Source: Pseudomonadota bacterium (GTDB taxonomy: Bacteria > Pseudomonadota > Alphaproteobacteria > Rhizobiales > Beijerinckiaceae). From it: a stretch of 17,132 nt of DNA. The notes under the pieces are model-generated. The model was not told where the DNA came from. It did not search any database and saw only the letters and a program-made list of their open reading frames with translations. Both the position numbers and the translations under genes were made by a program. Shown here in pieces: positions 1 through 6,766 of this stretch. Location: assembly GCA_023386115.1 (NCBI GenBank), contig JAEWKL010000808.1, positions 1 to 17,132 on the forward strand. Reading direction: 5' to 3'. How positions within the stretch are numbered: the stretch's first letter is position 1; the number at the start of each line of letters is the position of its first letter.

Positions 1-181
1 GGCCGGCACCGGCCTGCTGCGTCTGCGGCTTCTTGAACCCGTCCGGGAGGTAAGTCCGGTAAGCCCAGTATCCGCCGCCGGCGAGCGCCAGCAGCACCAG
101 AAACCAGGCCAGCCCGCGGCCGCGCCGGCGGGGCGGCGCCTCGACCGCGTCGTCGGTCCGGATGGGAGACAATTCGTTCAT
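1..181 (-). CDS. Probable RND efflux periplasmic adaptor (HlyD/MdtA-like), N-terminal fragment
   Basis: Only the first 60 codons are in the window; the gene continues past base 1. It starts at an ATG whose complement is 179-181. The translation begins MNELSPIRTDDAV, has an Arg/Pro-rich stretch (about residues 16-22), then one hydrophobic segment (about residues 24-43, WFLVLLALAGGGYWAY), then a Pro/Lys/Gln-rich linker. A short basic cytoplasmic tail, one inner-membrane anchor and a flexible periplasmic linker are what one sees at the start of many RND membrane-fusion proteins of alphaproteobacteria. The diagnostic lipoyl and beta-barrel domains lie outside the window, so the assignment rests on the N-terminal layout alone. 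Another single-anchor periplasmic protein is possible. It is transcribed divergently from the dedA-like gene. Confidence 0.55.
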   Translation of the reverse strand, partial: MNELSPIRTDDAVEAPPRRRGRGLAWFLVLLALAGGGYWAYRTYLPDGFKKPQTQQAGAG

Positions 182-476
182 CGATCTGGACAGCCCGGAC
201 CTGGAAACACCAACCTCGCCCCCGCGACGCCCCTGATGTCGTGCCGACCGCGCAGACTTGCGCCTGCGGCACGACGCCTTCCGACCGGTCGCCCGCGGAC
301 GCGGCCCCCGAACGCAATCCGCACGGCAATGCGTCGCCAGTACGACGACCATGTTGCCTCACGATTGCTGAACGCCGCCCGCGCGCTGCCCTGGAAGAGC
401 CACGATCGGTCCCCTTATCTCAGGGGATCGGGGCGCGACACGGCGCCGCCCTGCATCGCGTGCCAGCGGAACCAGA
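182..476. other. Divergent intergenic region between the adaptor gene and the dedA-like gene
   Basis: No credible gene lies in these 295 bases. The short open frames that cross them have no family features and run into dedA in other frames. The region must hold the promoters for both flanking genes, but I see no clear -35/-10 pair. A small hairpin can form at 408-429: stem 408-414 against 423-429, with one G-T wobble and an 8-base loop, about 47 bases before the dedA start. It could be a leader structure, but nothing shows that it is functional. Confidence 0.4.
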
Positions 477-1118
477 ATGCACTTTCTCCACGACCTGCCG
501 GTCGCCGACCTAATCTCCCATTACGGCTACTGGGCGATCTTCCTGGTCATCACCCTCGAGAGCGCCGGCGTGCCGATGCCGGGCGAGACCGCGCTGATCT
601 CGGCGGCCGTCTATGCGGGCTCGACCGGGCAGATGCGCATCGGGCTCGTGGTGCTGGCAGCGGCGACCGCCGCGATCATCGGCGACAATGTCGGCTACTG
701 GGTCGGCCGGCGCTGGGGCATGCCGCTGCTGCTCAAGCACGGTGCGAAGATCGCCCTCGACCACCGCCGGCTCAAGCTCGGCCAGTATCTCTTCCGGCGC
801 CACGGCGGCAAGATCGTGTTCTTCGGCCGCTTCACCGCCATGCTGCGCGCCTACGCGGCGCTGCTCGCCGGGGTGAACCAGTTCGACGCCCGCCGCTTCT
901 TCCTGTTCAACGCCGCCGGCGGCCTCGCCTGGGCCTCGCTGATGGGCTTCGGCGCCTATCTGTGCGGCCGCTCGATCGAGCATGTCGTCGGGCCGATCGG
1001 CCTCGGGCTCCTGGCCTTCGTGGTGTTCGGCGGCATCGCCCTGTGGCTGTTCGTGCGCCGGCACGAGGCGCGGCTGAGCCACGAGGCCGAGCAGGCGATC
1101 CCCGGCCCGCTCGCCTGA
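477..1118 (+). CDS. DedA-family (SNARE-associated/VTT) inner-membrane protein
   Basis: A 213-residue polytopic protein of usual DedA length. Visible family features are the early Glu in ITLESAGVPMPGE (E28, with P33, P35, G36 and E37), the GDNVGYWVGRRWG segment (about 69-81), and the Arg-rich loop FFGRFTAMLRAYAALLAG (about 115-132, with R118, R124 and G132). That loop matches the DedA pattern of two Arg followed by a small-residue turn. Hydrophobic segments lie near 17-33, 55-70, 115-133, 142-163 and 174-194. DedA proteins are linked to membrane lipid and undecaprenyl-phosphate transport and to proton-motive-force homeostasis; the substrate of this one cannot be read from sequence. A weak GGA lies 8-9 bases before the ATG. 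The family call is firm, the physiological role is not. Confidence 0.9.
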   Translation: MHFLHDLPVADLISHYGYWAIFLVITLESAGVPMPGETALISAAVYAGSTGQMRIGLVVLAAATAAIIGDNVGYWVGRRWGMPLLLKHGAKIALDHRRLKLGQYLFRRHGGKIVFFGRFTAMLRAYAALLAGVNQFDARRFFLFNAAGGLAWASLMGFGAYLCGRSIEHVVGPIGLGLLAFVVFGGIALWLFVRRHEARLSHEAEQAIPGPLA

Positions 1119-1165
1119 CGCCGTGCATTGCCGCCCGTGCCGACCGGTGGCATGAGGCGCGCCAA

Positions 1166-1200
1166 GAGATTTTGACGTCACCACGAGACTTTGACGTCAC
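1166..1200. promoter_or_regulatory. Two direct repeats carrying TGACGTCA palindromes upstream of the FkbM gene
   Basis: GAGATTTTGACGTCAC (1166-1181) and GAGACTTTGACGTCAC (1185-1200) differ at one base in 16 and are offset by 19 bp, close to two helical turns. Each holds the perfect 8-base palindrome TGACGTCA and also a TTGACG that could serve as a -35 element. The pair ends 66 bases before the methyltransferase start. Two palindromic half-sites on one face of the helix suggest cooperative binding of a dimeric regulator, or a duplicated -35 region. No clear -10 follows, and the binding protein is unknown. Confidence 0.5.
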
Positions 1201-1234
1201 GATGTTTCCACCCGCCTCGCCGTCGCGCGGGGCG

Positions 1235-1252
1235 GCCGCGGTGCGCCGCGGC
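1235..1252 (+). other. GC-rich hairpin just upstream of the FkbM gene start
   Basis: GCCGCGG (1235-1241) pairs perfectly with CCGCGGC (1246-1252) across a 4-base loop. It ends 14 bases before the ATG at 1267, where no good Shine-Dalgarno sequence is visible. It could affect translation initiation of the methyltransferase, or it could be a terminator for dedA lacking a U tract. At this GC level chance formation is also realistic. Confidence 0.3.
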
Positions 1253-1266
1253 TTCGAACCGGCCCG

Positions 1267-2100
1267 ATGACACAGATCACCCATCCCTTCGGCACCTACG
1301 CGCCCGCCGGGCTCGTGCGCTGGATCCTCTCGCGCACCGAGCGCCTGCCCGACGAGAGCTGGCGCGCCCGGCGCCTCGCCCTGTTCCTGCGCCGCTGCGC
1401 CATCCGCCTGCTGCGCGGCCGGCCCCTCGACGTCGAGCGCTACGGCGCGCGCATGCGGCTGCACCCCTACAACAACAACTGCGAGAAGAAGGTGCTCTTC
1501 ACCCCGCAGTTCTTCGATCCGCTGGAGCGACGGCTTCTGGCCGAGCGGATCGGGCCGGACTGCGTCTTCCTCGATATCGGGGCGAATGTCGGCGCCTACG
1601 CGCTGTTCGTGGCGGCTGCCGCCGGTCCGGGCGCACGGATCCTGGCGGTGGAGCCGCAGCCGGACATCTTCGACAAGCTCACCTTCAACATCGCCCAGAA
1701 CCCGTTCGGGAGCGTCAAGGCAGTGGCCTGCGCGGTCGCCGACAAGGCCGGCGAGATGACCCTGTTCGTCGATCCCCGCAACCGGGGCGAATCGAGCCTG
1801 AAGGTGGTGGGCACCAACGAGGGCGCGGCGATCCGGGTGCCGGCGGCGCCGCTCCTCGACCTGGTGCGCGGCGAGGGCCTGACCCGGATCGACGCGATCA
1901 AGCTCGACGTCGAGGGCGCGGAGGACCTGATCCTCGAGCCCTTCCTGCGCCAGGCGCCCCCATCTCTGCACCCGCGCCTCCTCATCGTCGAGGACGGCAC
2001 CGACCTGTGGCAGACCGACCTCCCCGCTCTCCTCACCCGCCACGGCTACCGCCGCATCGCCAAGACGCGGCTGAACCTGATCTTCGAGCGGGAGGGATAG
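1267..2100 (+). CDS. FkbM-family SAM-dependent methyltransferase
   Basis: A 277-residue soluble protein. SAM-binding motif I is VFLDIGANVGAYALF (about 100-114), followed by the acidic strand end ILAVEPQPD (E129) that would hold the SAM ribose. The FkbM signature IDAIKLDVEGAED lies at 208-220. Residues 1-95 form a less conserved N-terminal region with basic helices. FkbM enzymes typically O-methylate sugars, polyketides or other secondary products, so modification of a cell-surface glycan is plausible given the polysaccharide genes 12 kb away, but nothing here fixes the acceptor. The gene stands alone between dedA and recD2. It has its own candidate control region (the double TGACGTCA site) and no evident Shine-Dalgarno. 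The family call is strong; the substrate is unknown. Confidence 0.9.
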   Translation: MTQITHPFGTYAPAGLVRWILSRTERLPDESWRARRLALFLRRCAIRLLRGRPLDVERYGARMRLHPYNNNCEKKVLFTPQFFDPLERRLLAERIGPDCVFLDIGANVGAYALFVAAAAGPGARILAVEPQPDIFDKLTFNIAQNPFGSVKAVACAVADKAGEMTLFVDPRNRGESSLKVVGTNEGAAIRVPAAPLLDLVRGEGLTRIDAIKLDVEGAEDLILEPFLRQAPPSLHPRLLIVEDGTDLWQTDLPALLTRHGYRRIAKTRLNLIFEREG

Positions 2101-2165
2101 AGGGCCGGCCCCCTTTGCCGCCCCCTTGCGCCCCCCTCGCTCGGTCCCGATCTGAAGGTGCGCCG

Positions 2166-4475
2166 ATGGCCGCCTTCGCCGCACCTCCGGGTTCCCGCTC
2201 GCCCGACGCCCTCGCCGGGTCGATCGAGCGCGTCACCTTCCACAATGCCGAGAGCGGGTTCTGCGTCCTGAAGGTCAAGGCGCGGGGCCGGCGCGACCTC
2301 GTGGCGGTGATCGGCCACGCCCCGGCGGTGGCGGCGGGCGAGTGGGTGACCGCTACGGGCGCCTGGGTCAGCGACCGCGAGCACGGGCTGCAGTTCCGCG
2401 CCGACACGCTCGCGGCGACGCCCCCGACCGGCATCGAGGGCATCGCCCGCTACCTCGCCTCGGGCCAGATGCGCGGCATCGGGCCGGAAATGGCCAAACG
2501 CATCGTTGCGGCCTTCGGGGCCGACACCTTCGGGGTGATCGAGACGGCGCCGGAGCGCCTGACCGAGGTCTCGGGCATCGGCCCGACCCGGGCGGCCCGG
2601 ATCACGGCGGCCTGGGCCGAGCACAAGGTGGTGCGGGAGATCATGGTGTTCCTGCACGCCCACGGCGTCGGCACCGCCCGGGCAGTGCGGATCTTCAAGA
2701 CCTACGGCACCGACTCGGTCGCGGTGATGACCGAGGACCCCTACCGCCTCGCCCGCGACGTGCGCGGCATCGGCTTTCGCACCGCGGATGCCATCGCGGC
2801 CCGGCTCGGCCTGTCGCCGACCGCGCCCGAGCGCCTGCGCGCCGGCCTCGCCTACGCGCTCCAGGCGGCCATGGATGACGGCCATTGCGCCCTGCCGGTG
2901 CCGGACTTGATTACCCGCGCCGCCGAGCTGCTGGCCGTCGATGCGGGCCTCCTGCGCACCGCCCTCGTCGAGGAGGTCGGCGGCGAGTCGGTGGTGATGG
3001 ACACGATTGCCGACGTGCCCCACCTGTTCCTGCGCGGCCTGCACGCGGCGGAACAGGCCATCGCCGAGCGGCTGATCGCCCTCGACGACGCGCCTCTGCC
3101 CTGGGACGAGATCGATACCGAGGCGGCTTTGGCGAAGGTCGAGGCCGGGACCGGCCGGCCGCTCTCGCCCTCGCAACGGGCGGCTGCCGCGACGTTGCTG
3201 AACGCCAAGGTCGCGGTGATGACCGGCGGGCCCGGCGTCGGCAAGACCAGCACCCTCGATGCGCTGCTGCGGATGCTGGACGAGGCGGGAGCCGAGGTGC
3301 TGCTCGCCGCCCCGACGGGCCGCGCCGCCAAGCGGATGAGCGAGCAGACCGGCCGCGAGGCCAGGACCATCCACCGCCTGCTCGAGATCGACCCGCGCCA
3401 CGGCGGCTTCCAGCGCAACGAGCACAGCCCGCTGGCTTGCGACCTCCTGGTCCTGGACGAGGCCTCGATGATCGACGTGCCGCTGATGAATGCCCTCACC
3501 CGGGCCCTGCCGCGCCACGCCGCCCTCTGGCTCGTCGGCGACGTCGACCAGCTCCCCTCCGTCGGGCCGGGCCGGGTGCTCGCCGACGTGATCGCCTCGG
3601 GCCGGGTCGCGGTGGCGCGCCTGACCGAGGTCTTCCGCCAGGCCGCCGAGAGCCGGATCGTCACCGGCGCCCACCGGATCAATGCGGGCAAGATGCCCGT
3701 GGGCGCCGACACGCCGGAGGGCGACTTTTTCGTGGTGAGGATCGACGATCCGGAGGCCGGGGCCGAGAAGCTGGTCGAGATCGTCACGCGCCGCATCCCG
3801 CGCCGCTTCGGCCTCGACCCGGTCAAGGACGTGCAGGTGCTCTGCCCGATGACCCGCGGGGCCTTGGGCAGCCGCCACCTCAACCAGGCGCTCCAGCGGG
3901 TGCTGAACCCGAATCCGGCGGTCTCGGTCGAGCGCTTCGGCTGGGTCTTCGCCCCGGGCGACCGGGTGATGGTGGGTCAGAACGACTACGACCGCGAGGT
4001 GTTCAACGGCGATCTCGGGGTGGTTTTGCGGGTCGATCCCGAGGAGGGATTGCTGGTCGCGGGCTTCGAGGGCCCCGAAGTGACTTTGCGCGAGGTGACC
4101 TGGCCGTTCGAGGAGCTCGACGCCTTGAGTCCCGCCTACGCCATCACGATCCACAAGTCGCAAGGCTCGGAATACCCCGCCGTGGTGATCCCCGTGGCAC
4201 TCCAGCACTACACGATGCTCGCCCGCAACCTGCTCTATACGGGGGTGACCCGGGGCAAGCGGCTGGTGGTGCTGGTGGCGCAGACCCGGGCGGTGGCCAT
4301 CGCGGTGCGGGGTGGCGCTCGACCGCGATTCACGAAGCTGGCGGAGTGGTTGCAGAGGCCGGCTGCACGACGCTCTCTTCGCCCTCGGCGACACCCCAGC
4401 CCAGCAACTCCCTCCCCTTTCCCCGACGAGTGGAGCGGAGTGGACGGAGATCCGGGAACGGGGAGCGCGTCATGA
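2166..4475 (+). CDS. recD2: RecD2-type ATP-dependent DNA helicase (SF1B, 5'-3')
   Basis: A 769-residue helicase. The start at 2166 is chosen because GAAGGTG lies just upstream and the RecD2 N-terminal OB-like region begins here; the frame is open further upstream but without homology. Helix-hairpin-helix segments include RGIGPEMAKRI (about 104-114) and VSGIGPTRAARI. Helicase motifs are Walker A GGPGVGKT (354-361), Walker B LLVLDEAS (427-434), motif III LVGDVDQLPSVGPG (456-469), the UvrD-like YAITIHKSQGSEY (658-670) and motif VI YTGVTRGKR (691-699). It is the stand-alone RecD2 type, not the RecBCD subunit: no recB or recC lies nearby, and the N-terminus is long. A role in DNA repair or processing is expected. 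Odd point: residues 732-769 form a Pro/Arg/Ser-rich tail encoded partly by an inverted-repeat element. Confidence 0.93.
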   Translation: MAAFAAPPGSRSPDALAGSIERVTFHNAESGFCVLKVKARGRRDLVAVIGHAPAVAAGEWVTATGAWVSDREHGLQFRADTLAATPPTGIEGIARYLASGQMRGIGPEMAKRIVAAFGADTFGVIETAPERLTEVSGIGPTRAARITAAWAEHKVVREIMVFLHAHGVGTARAVRIFKTYGTDSVAVMTEDPYRLARDVRGIGFRTADAIAARLGLSPTAPERLRAGLAYALQAAMDDGHCALPVPDLITRAAELLAVDAGLLRTALVEEVGGESVVMDTIADVPHLFLRGLHAAEQAIAERLIALDDAPLPWDEIDTEAALAKVEAGTGRPLSPSQRAAAATLLNAKVAVMTGGPGVGKTSTLDALLRMLDEAGAEVLLAAPTGRAAKRMSEQTGREARTIHRLLEIDPRHGGFQRNEHSPLACDLLVLDEASMIDVPLMNALTRALPRHAALWLVGDVDQLPSVGPGRVLADVIASGRVAVARLTEVFRQAAESRIVTGAHRINAGKMPVGADTPEGDFFVVRIDDPEAGAEKLVEIVTRRIPRRFGLDPVKDVQVLCPMTRGALGSRHLNQALQRVLNPNPAVSVERFGWVFAPGDRVMVGQNDYDREVFNGDLGVVLRVDPEEGLLVAGFEGPEVTLREVTWPFEELDALSPAYAITIHKSQGSEYPAVVIPVALQHYTMLARNLLYTGVTRGKRLVVLVAQTRAVAIAVRGGARPRFTKLAEWLQRPAARRSLRPRRHPSPATPSPFPDEWSGVDGDPGTGSAS
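4412..4465. repeat. Imperfect inverted repeat overlapping the 3' end of recD2
   Basis: Left arm 4412-4426 pairs with right arm 4451-4465 at 13 of 15 positions, enclosing a 24-base loop. The right arm, read on the minus strand, begins CTCCCCGTTCC. The same 11 bases begin at 13058 in the hairpin after the metal-efflux cluster. This suggests a dispersed hairpin family (REP-like), or simply two GC-rich terminators of similar sequence. The element is translated as the last part of the RecD2 tail and ends 8 bases before the stop codon. Confidence 0.45.
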
Positions 4476-4484
4476 GACGAGGGA

Positions 4485-5021
4485 TCAATACCCCTTCTTC
4501 ACCTCGGCCAAGGCGCGCGTCAGCCCGTCGGCCACCACCTGCCGTTCCGTCGGCGAGGCGTCGCGGGCGACGAGCACCCGCTGGCCGCGCGACACGAAGG
4601 ACAGCGACAGAAGGCCGTATTCCTCGTCCTCGACCTTGTGCAGCCGGGTCCAGAGCGGGTTGAAGCGCCACTCCGCCCGCTCGCCGCGATGGCTGACGCG
4701 GGCGACCAGCACCTCGATCTGGCTGATCACCACCTCCTCGAAGGAGCGGCCGCGGCGGGCGTTGAGGGTGAGCGCGAGCCACAGGGCCGCGATGTCGAGG
4801 CCGAAGAAGCCGGTGACCGGCCACATTCCCATCCGCAGGAAGGCGAGACCCGTCACCAGGGCGACGCCGCCGCAGGCCAGCATGACGATCCGGTAGCCGA
4901 GGCGCGAGAGCGAGCAATGCGGCCGGATGGTCGCGGCGAAGACCGGGCGCTCGATCGCGTCCGGGTCACGCCCGTAAGGGTGCCGCGCGCCTGCGTCGTC
5001 CGGTGCCTTGCCGCTCGCCAT
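4485..5021 (-). CDS. DUF2244 domain-containing membrane protein
   Basis: A 178-residue protein from the ATG at 5021; a GTG start at 5039 would add six residues but has a poorer upstream context. DUF2244 features include PVFAATIRPHCSLSRLGYR near the start, a first membrane segment (about 44-60), the family-typical MGMWPVTGFFGLDIAALWLAL (about 64-84) as second membrane segment, and then a cytoplasmic-type domain with RSFEEVVISQIEVLVAR, WRFNPLWTRL and the terminal LTRALAEVKKGY. The family is common in alphaproteobacteria and has no established biochemical function, so none is assigned. It is convergent with recD2 (9 bp between stop codons) and divergent from nth. DUF2244 genes next to nth are a familiar arrangement in Rhizobiales-type genomes, as far as I recall. 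Confidence 0.88.
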   Translation of the reverse strand: MASGKAPDDAGARHPYGRDPDAIERPVFAATIRPHCSLSRLGYRIVMLACGGVALVTGLAFLRMGMWPVTGFFGLDIAALWLALTLNARRGRSFEEVVISQIEVLVARVSHRGERAEWRFNPLWTRLHKVEDEEYGLLSLSFVSRGQRVLVARDASPTERQVVADGLTRALAEVKKGY

Positions 5022-5041
5022 CCGCCCAATATAAGGCACGC
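5022..5041. promoter_or_regulatory. 20-bp divergent start region between the DUF2244 gene and nth
   Basis: Only 20 bases separate the two ATG codons. They contain CCAATATAAGG: AAGG (5033-5036) sits 5 bases before the nth ATG as a Shine-Dalgarno, and on the other strand GGGCGG precedes the DUF2244 ATG. Each gene's promoter must therefore lie inside the opposite gene's coding sequence, or both messages are nearly leaderless. No promoter elements can be named with confidence. Confidence 0.45.
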
Positions 5042-5797
5042 ATGACTCGCCGGAAGCAGGCCGCCCCCGACAAAATCACCGCACCTGCCGAGGCGGGGCT
5101 CGCGAAGGCGGGGCTGGTGAAGCCGCTCACCGCTCGCGCGATCACGCCGGAGCCGGTCGATGCCGCGACGCTCGCCGAGATCTTCGTGCGCTTGCGCGCC
5201 GCCAACCCGGAGCCGCGCTCCGACCTCGAATACCTCAATCCGTACACGCTCCTCGTCGCGGTGGTGCTGTCGGCCCAGGCGACCGACAAGAGCGTCAACC
5301 TCGCCACCGCCCCGCTCTTCGCGCGCGCCGACAACCCGGCGGCGATGCTGGCGCTCGGCGAGGAGGCGGTGCGGCACCACATCCGCACGATCGGACTGTT
5401 CAACACCAAGGCCAAGAACGTCATCGCGCTCTCGCGCATCCTGATCGAGGAGCATGGCGGCGCGGTGCCTCGCGCCCGCGCGCACCTCGAGGTGCTGCCC
5501 GGCGTCGGCAAGAAGACCGCGAGCGTGGTGCTCAACGTCGCCTTCGGCGAACCGACCATCGCGGTCGACACCCACATCTTCCGGGTCTCGAACCGGATCC
5601 CGCTCGCGCCCGGCCCCACCACCGACAAGGTCCAGGCGGGGCTGGAGGCGATCGTGCCCGAGCCCTACCGTCTCAACGCCCATCACTGGCTGATCCTGCA
5701 CGGGCGCTACGTCTGCAAGGCGAGGAAGCCCGAATGCTGGCGCTGCCCGATCGCCGATCTCTGCCGCTATCCGGACAAGACGCCGGGGCCCGGCTGA
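5042..5797 (+). CDS. nth: Endonuclease III (DNA glycosylase/AP lyase)
   Basis: A 251-residue base-excision-repair enzyme that removes oxidised pyrimidines and cleaves the abasic site. The helix-hairpin-helix and catalytic region reads LEVLPGVGKKTASVVLN, then TIAVDTHIFRVSNR. K158 and D176 have the same 18-residue spacing as K120 and D138 of the E. coli enzyme. The C-terminal [4Fe-4S] site is intact as C-x6-C-x2-C-x5-C (CKARKPECWRCPIADLC). The LSAQATDKSVN segment is also conserved. The first 30-35 residues are an Ala/Lys-rich extension absent from the E. coli protein, as often seen in alphaproteobacteria. The ATG at 5042 is preferred over the upstream in-frame 5003 because AAGG precedes it and the added residues lack family similarity. 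Confidence 0.96.
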   Translation: MTRRKQAAPDKITAPAEAGLAKAGLVKPLTARAITPEPVDAATLAEIFVRLRAANPEPRSDLEYLNPYTLLVAVVLSAQATDKSVNLATAPLFARADNPAAMLALGEEAVRHHIRTIGLFNTKAKNVIALSRILIEEHGGAVPRARAHLEVLPGVGKKTASVVLNVAFGEPTIAVDTHIFRVSNRIPLAPGPTTDKVQAGLEAIVPEPYRLNAHHWLILHGRYVCKARKPECWRCPIADLCRYPDKTPGPG

Positions 5798-5920
5798 GGA
5801 ACGAGCTTCGAGCTGCTTGCCATTCGCGTGTCGAGGCCGCGACAGGTTCGGCGCAGCGTCAGTCCGCGGCGTCTCGCCAGGGCATCGTGGTCGCGCGGCC
5901 GCCGGCTCGCGGAGGACGAG

Positions 5921-6181
5921 CTAGGCCAGCTTCCTCTCCGCAATGGCCTCGCCGACCAGGCTCGACTTCGACCTCAATGCTTGATCCGCCTCTGGATCGC
6001 CTGTATCATCCAAAAAGGCTAGTTTGTCCAAGTCAAATCTCAATCCGAGCTTCATCAGTTCGCCCTGCCGGCGAAATCTGACGAGGACAAACCGCGAATT
6101 CTCGCTCCACCATTCGGCGTGGCTGAGGAAAACGTCGTTCGGGAGACTTATCTCGAGGGGTGCGGTTCCAAGAATGGTCAT
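5921..6181 (-). CDS. 86-residue partner of the ADP-ribosyltransferase-like gene (candidate antidote)
   Basis: I do not recognise a family. The protein is mildly acidic (14 Asp/Glu, 11 Lys/Arg) and has no signal peptide or membrane segment. The first half looks beta-rich, with paired Trp (W24, W25) and FVLVRFRRQG; the second half runs from LRFDLDKLAFLDDTGDPEAD into a final helix. No helix-turn-helix is visible. The ATG at 6181 is chosen over an in-frame GTG at 6187 because AGGTG lies at proper spacing before the ATG but too close to the GTG. The gene begins 12 bases after the stop of the upstream ADP-ribosyltransferase-like gene, on the same strand and in the same low-GC island, so the two are almost certainly co-transcribed. 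An immunity or antitoxin role is inferred only from this pairing. Confidence 0.6.
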   Translation of the reverse strand: MTILGTAPLEISLPNDVFLSHAEWWSENSRFVLVRFRRQGELMKLGLRFDLDKLAFLDDTGDPEADQALRSKSSLVGEAIAERKLA

Positions 6182-6193
6182 CGGCACACCTGT

Positions 6194-6766
6194 TCAGTAT
6201 TCGTCGTAGCGATAGATGACGCAGGCCTGCGGAATCCTGCCGTCGATGAGAACTTCGGCATCTCGCAGTCCTCGCACGAGGGCTTCGAGTTCGGTGGTCA
6301 GGCGAGGTGATGGCGCGCTCGACCCACCCATGCTTTTAGGCTGAGGAGGGGGCGCCTGCAATCGAGCCTTGTTTCCGATCGGGTCCACGATTCCAAGGAG
6401 GTACGACTGGTCGCCATTGTGATGATATGAAATATTGGCGAACAAGTTGTTAACGCTCTGGGCGATCTCGAAGATCGGATCGAGCGCAGAGACCCGATGG
6501 GTGTCGTCGATTTCGATCTCGTAGACGTAGGCGGGTAACGTGGCTGTCGGCATCGCCCGGCTCGCATTCACCGCGTAGTCTCGCGCGACACCGTAGGAGC
6601 GTGTCAGGGAAACAAACGGCGATGTCGTCGTGCAATGCGCGATATGTGCCATGAGAGCATTAACCGAGCCGGTCGCCCCCGGGTTGCGTGGAGAAATTCC
6701 CGTTACTCGCAGATCCGTGCCGTGAAGGTGGGTGCCAACCCCGACGCCTTTGTAGAACCTTGCCAT
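6194..6766 (-). CDS. ADP-ribosyltransferase-like protein (R-S-E class, cholera/pertussis-toxin type), candidate toxin
   Basis: A 190-residue protein with no signal peptide. Three spaced motifs match the enterotoxin-A-like ADP-ribosyltransferase fold: FYKG at 4-7 (where the family has YR), SPFVSLTRS at 49-57 (the S-T-S strand, S53 and T55), and DAEVLIDGRIP at 169-179, which aligns with the EQEVSALGGIP catalytic loop of cholera toxin and puts E171 at the catalytic Glu. Between them NALMAHI (36-42) and AYVYEIEIDD (79-88) fit the core helix and strand. The first motif has Lys instead of Arg, and the first acidic residue of ExE is Asp. A Pro-rich stretch (139-153) looks like a linker. It heads a two-gene unit in a low-GC island. 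The fold call is by eye; target and activity are unknown. Confidence 0.6.
   Translation of the reverse strand: MARFYKGVGVGTHLHGTDLRVTGISPRNPGATGSVNALMAHIAHCTTTSPFVSLTRSYGVARDYAVNASRAMPTATLPAYVYEIEIDDTHRVSALDPIFEIAQSVNNLFANISYHHNGDQSYLLGIVDPIGNKARLQAPPPQPKSMGGSSAPSPRLTTELEALVRGLRDAEVLIDGRIPQACVIYRYDEY

Noticed and set aside
1191..2165. Upstream in-frame extension of recD2 across the FkbM gene
   Set aside because: It overlaps the methyltransferase in another frame and is Arg/Pro-rich. The true start at 2166 has a Shine-Dalgarno and family homology from the first residues.
907..2184. 425-codon minus-strand open frame opposite the FkbM gene
   Set aside because: Antisense shadow; the plus frame carries the complete methyltransferase motifs.
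2046..4394. 782-codon minus-strand open frame opposite recD2
   Set aside because: Shadow of the recD2 reading frame, with no recognisable motifs. The recD2 frame holds all helicase motifs.
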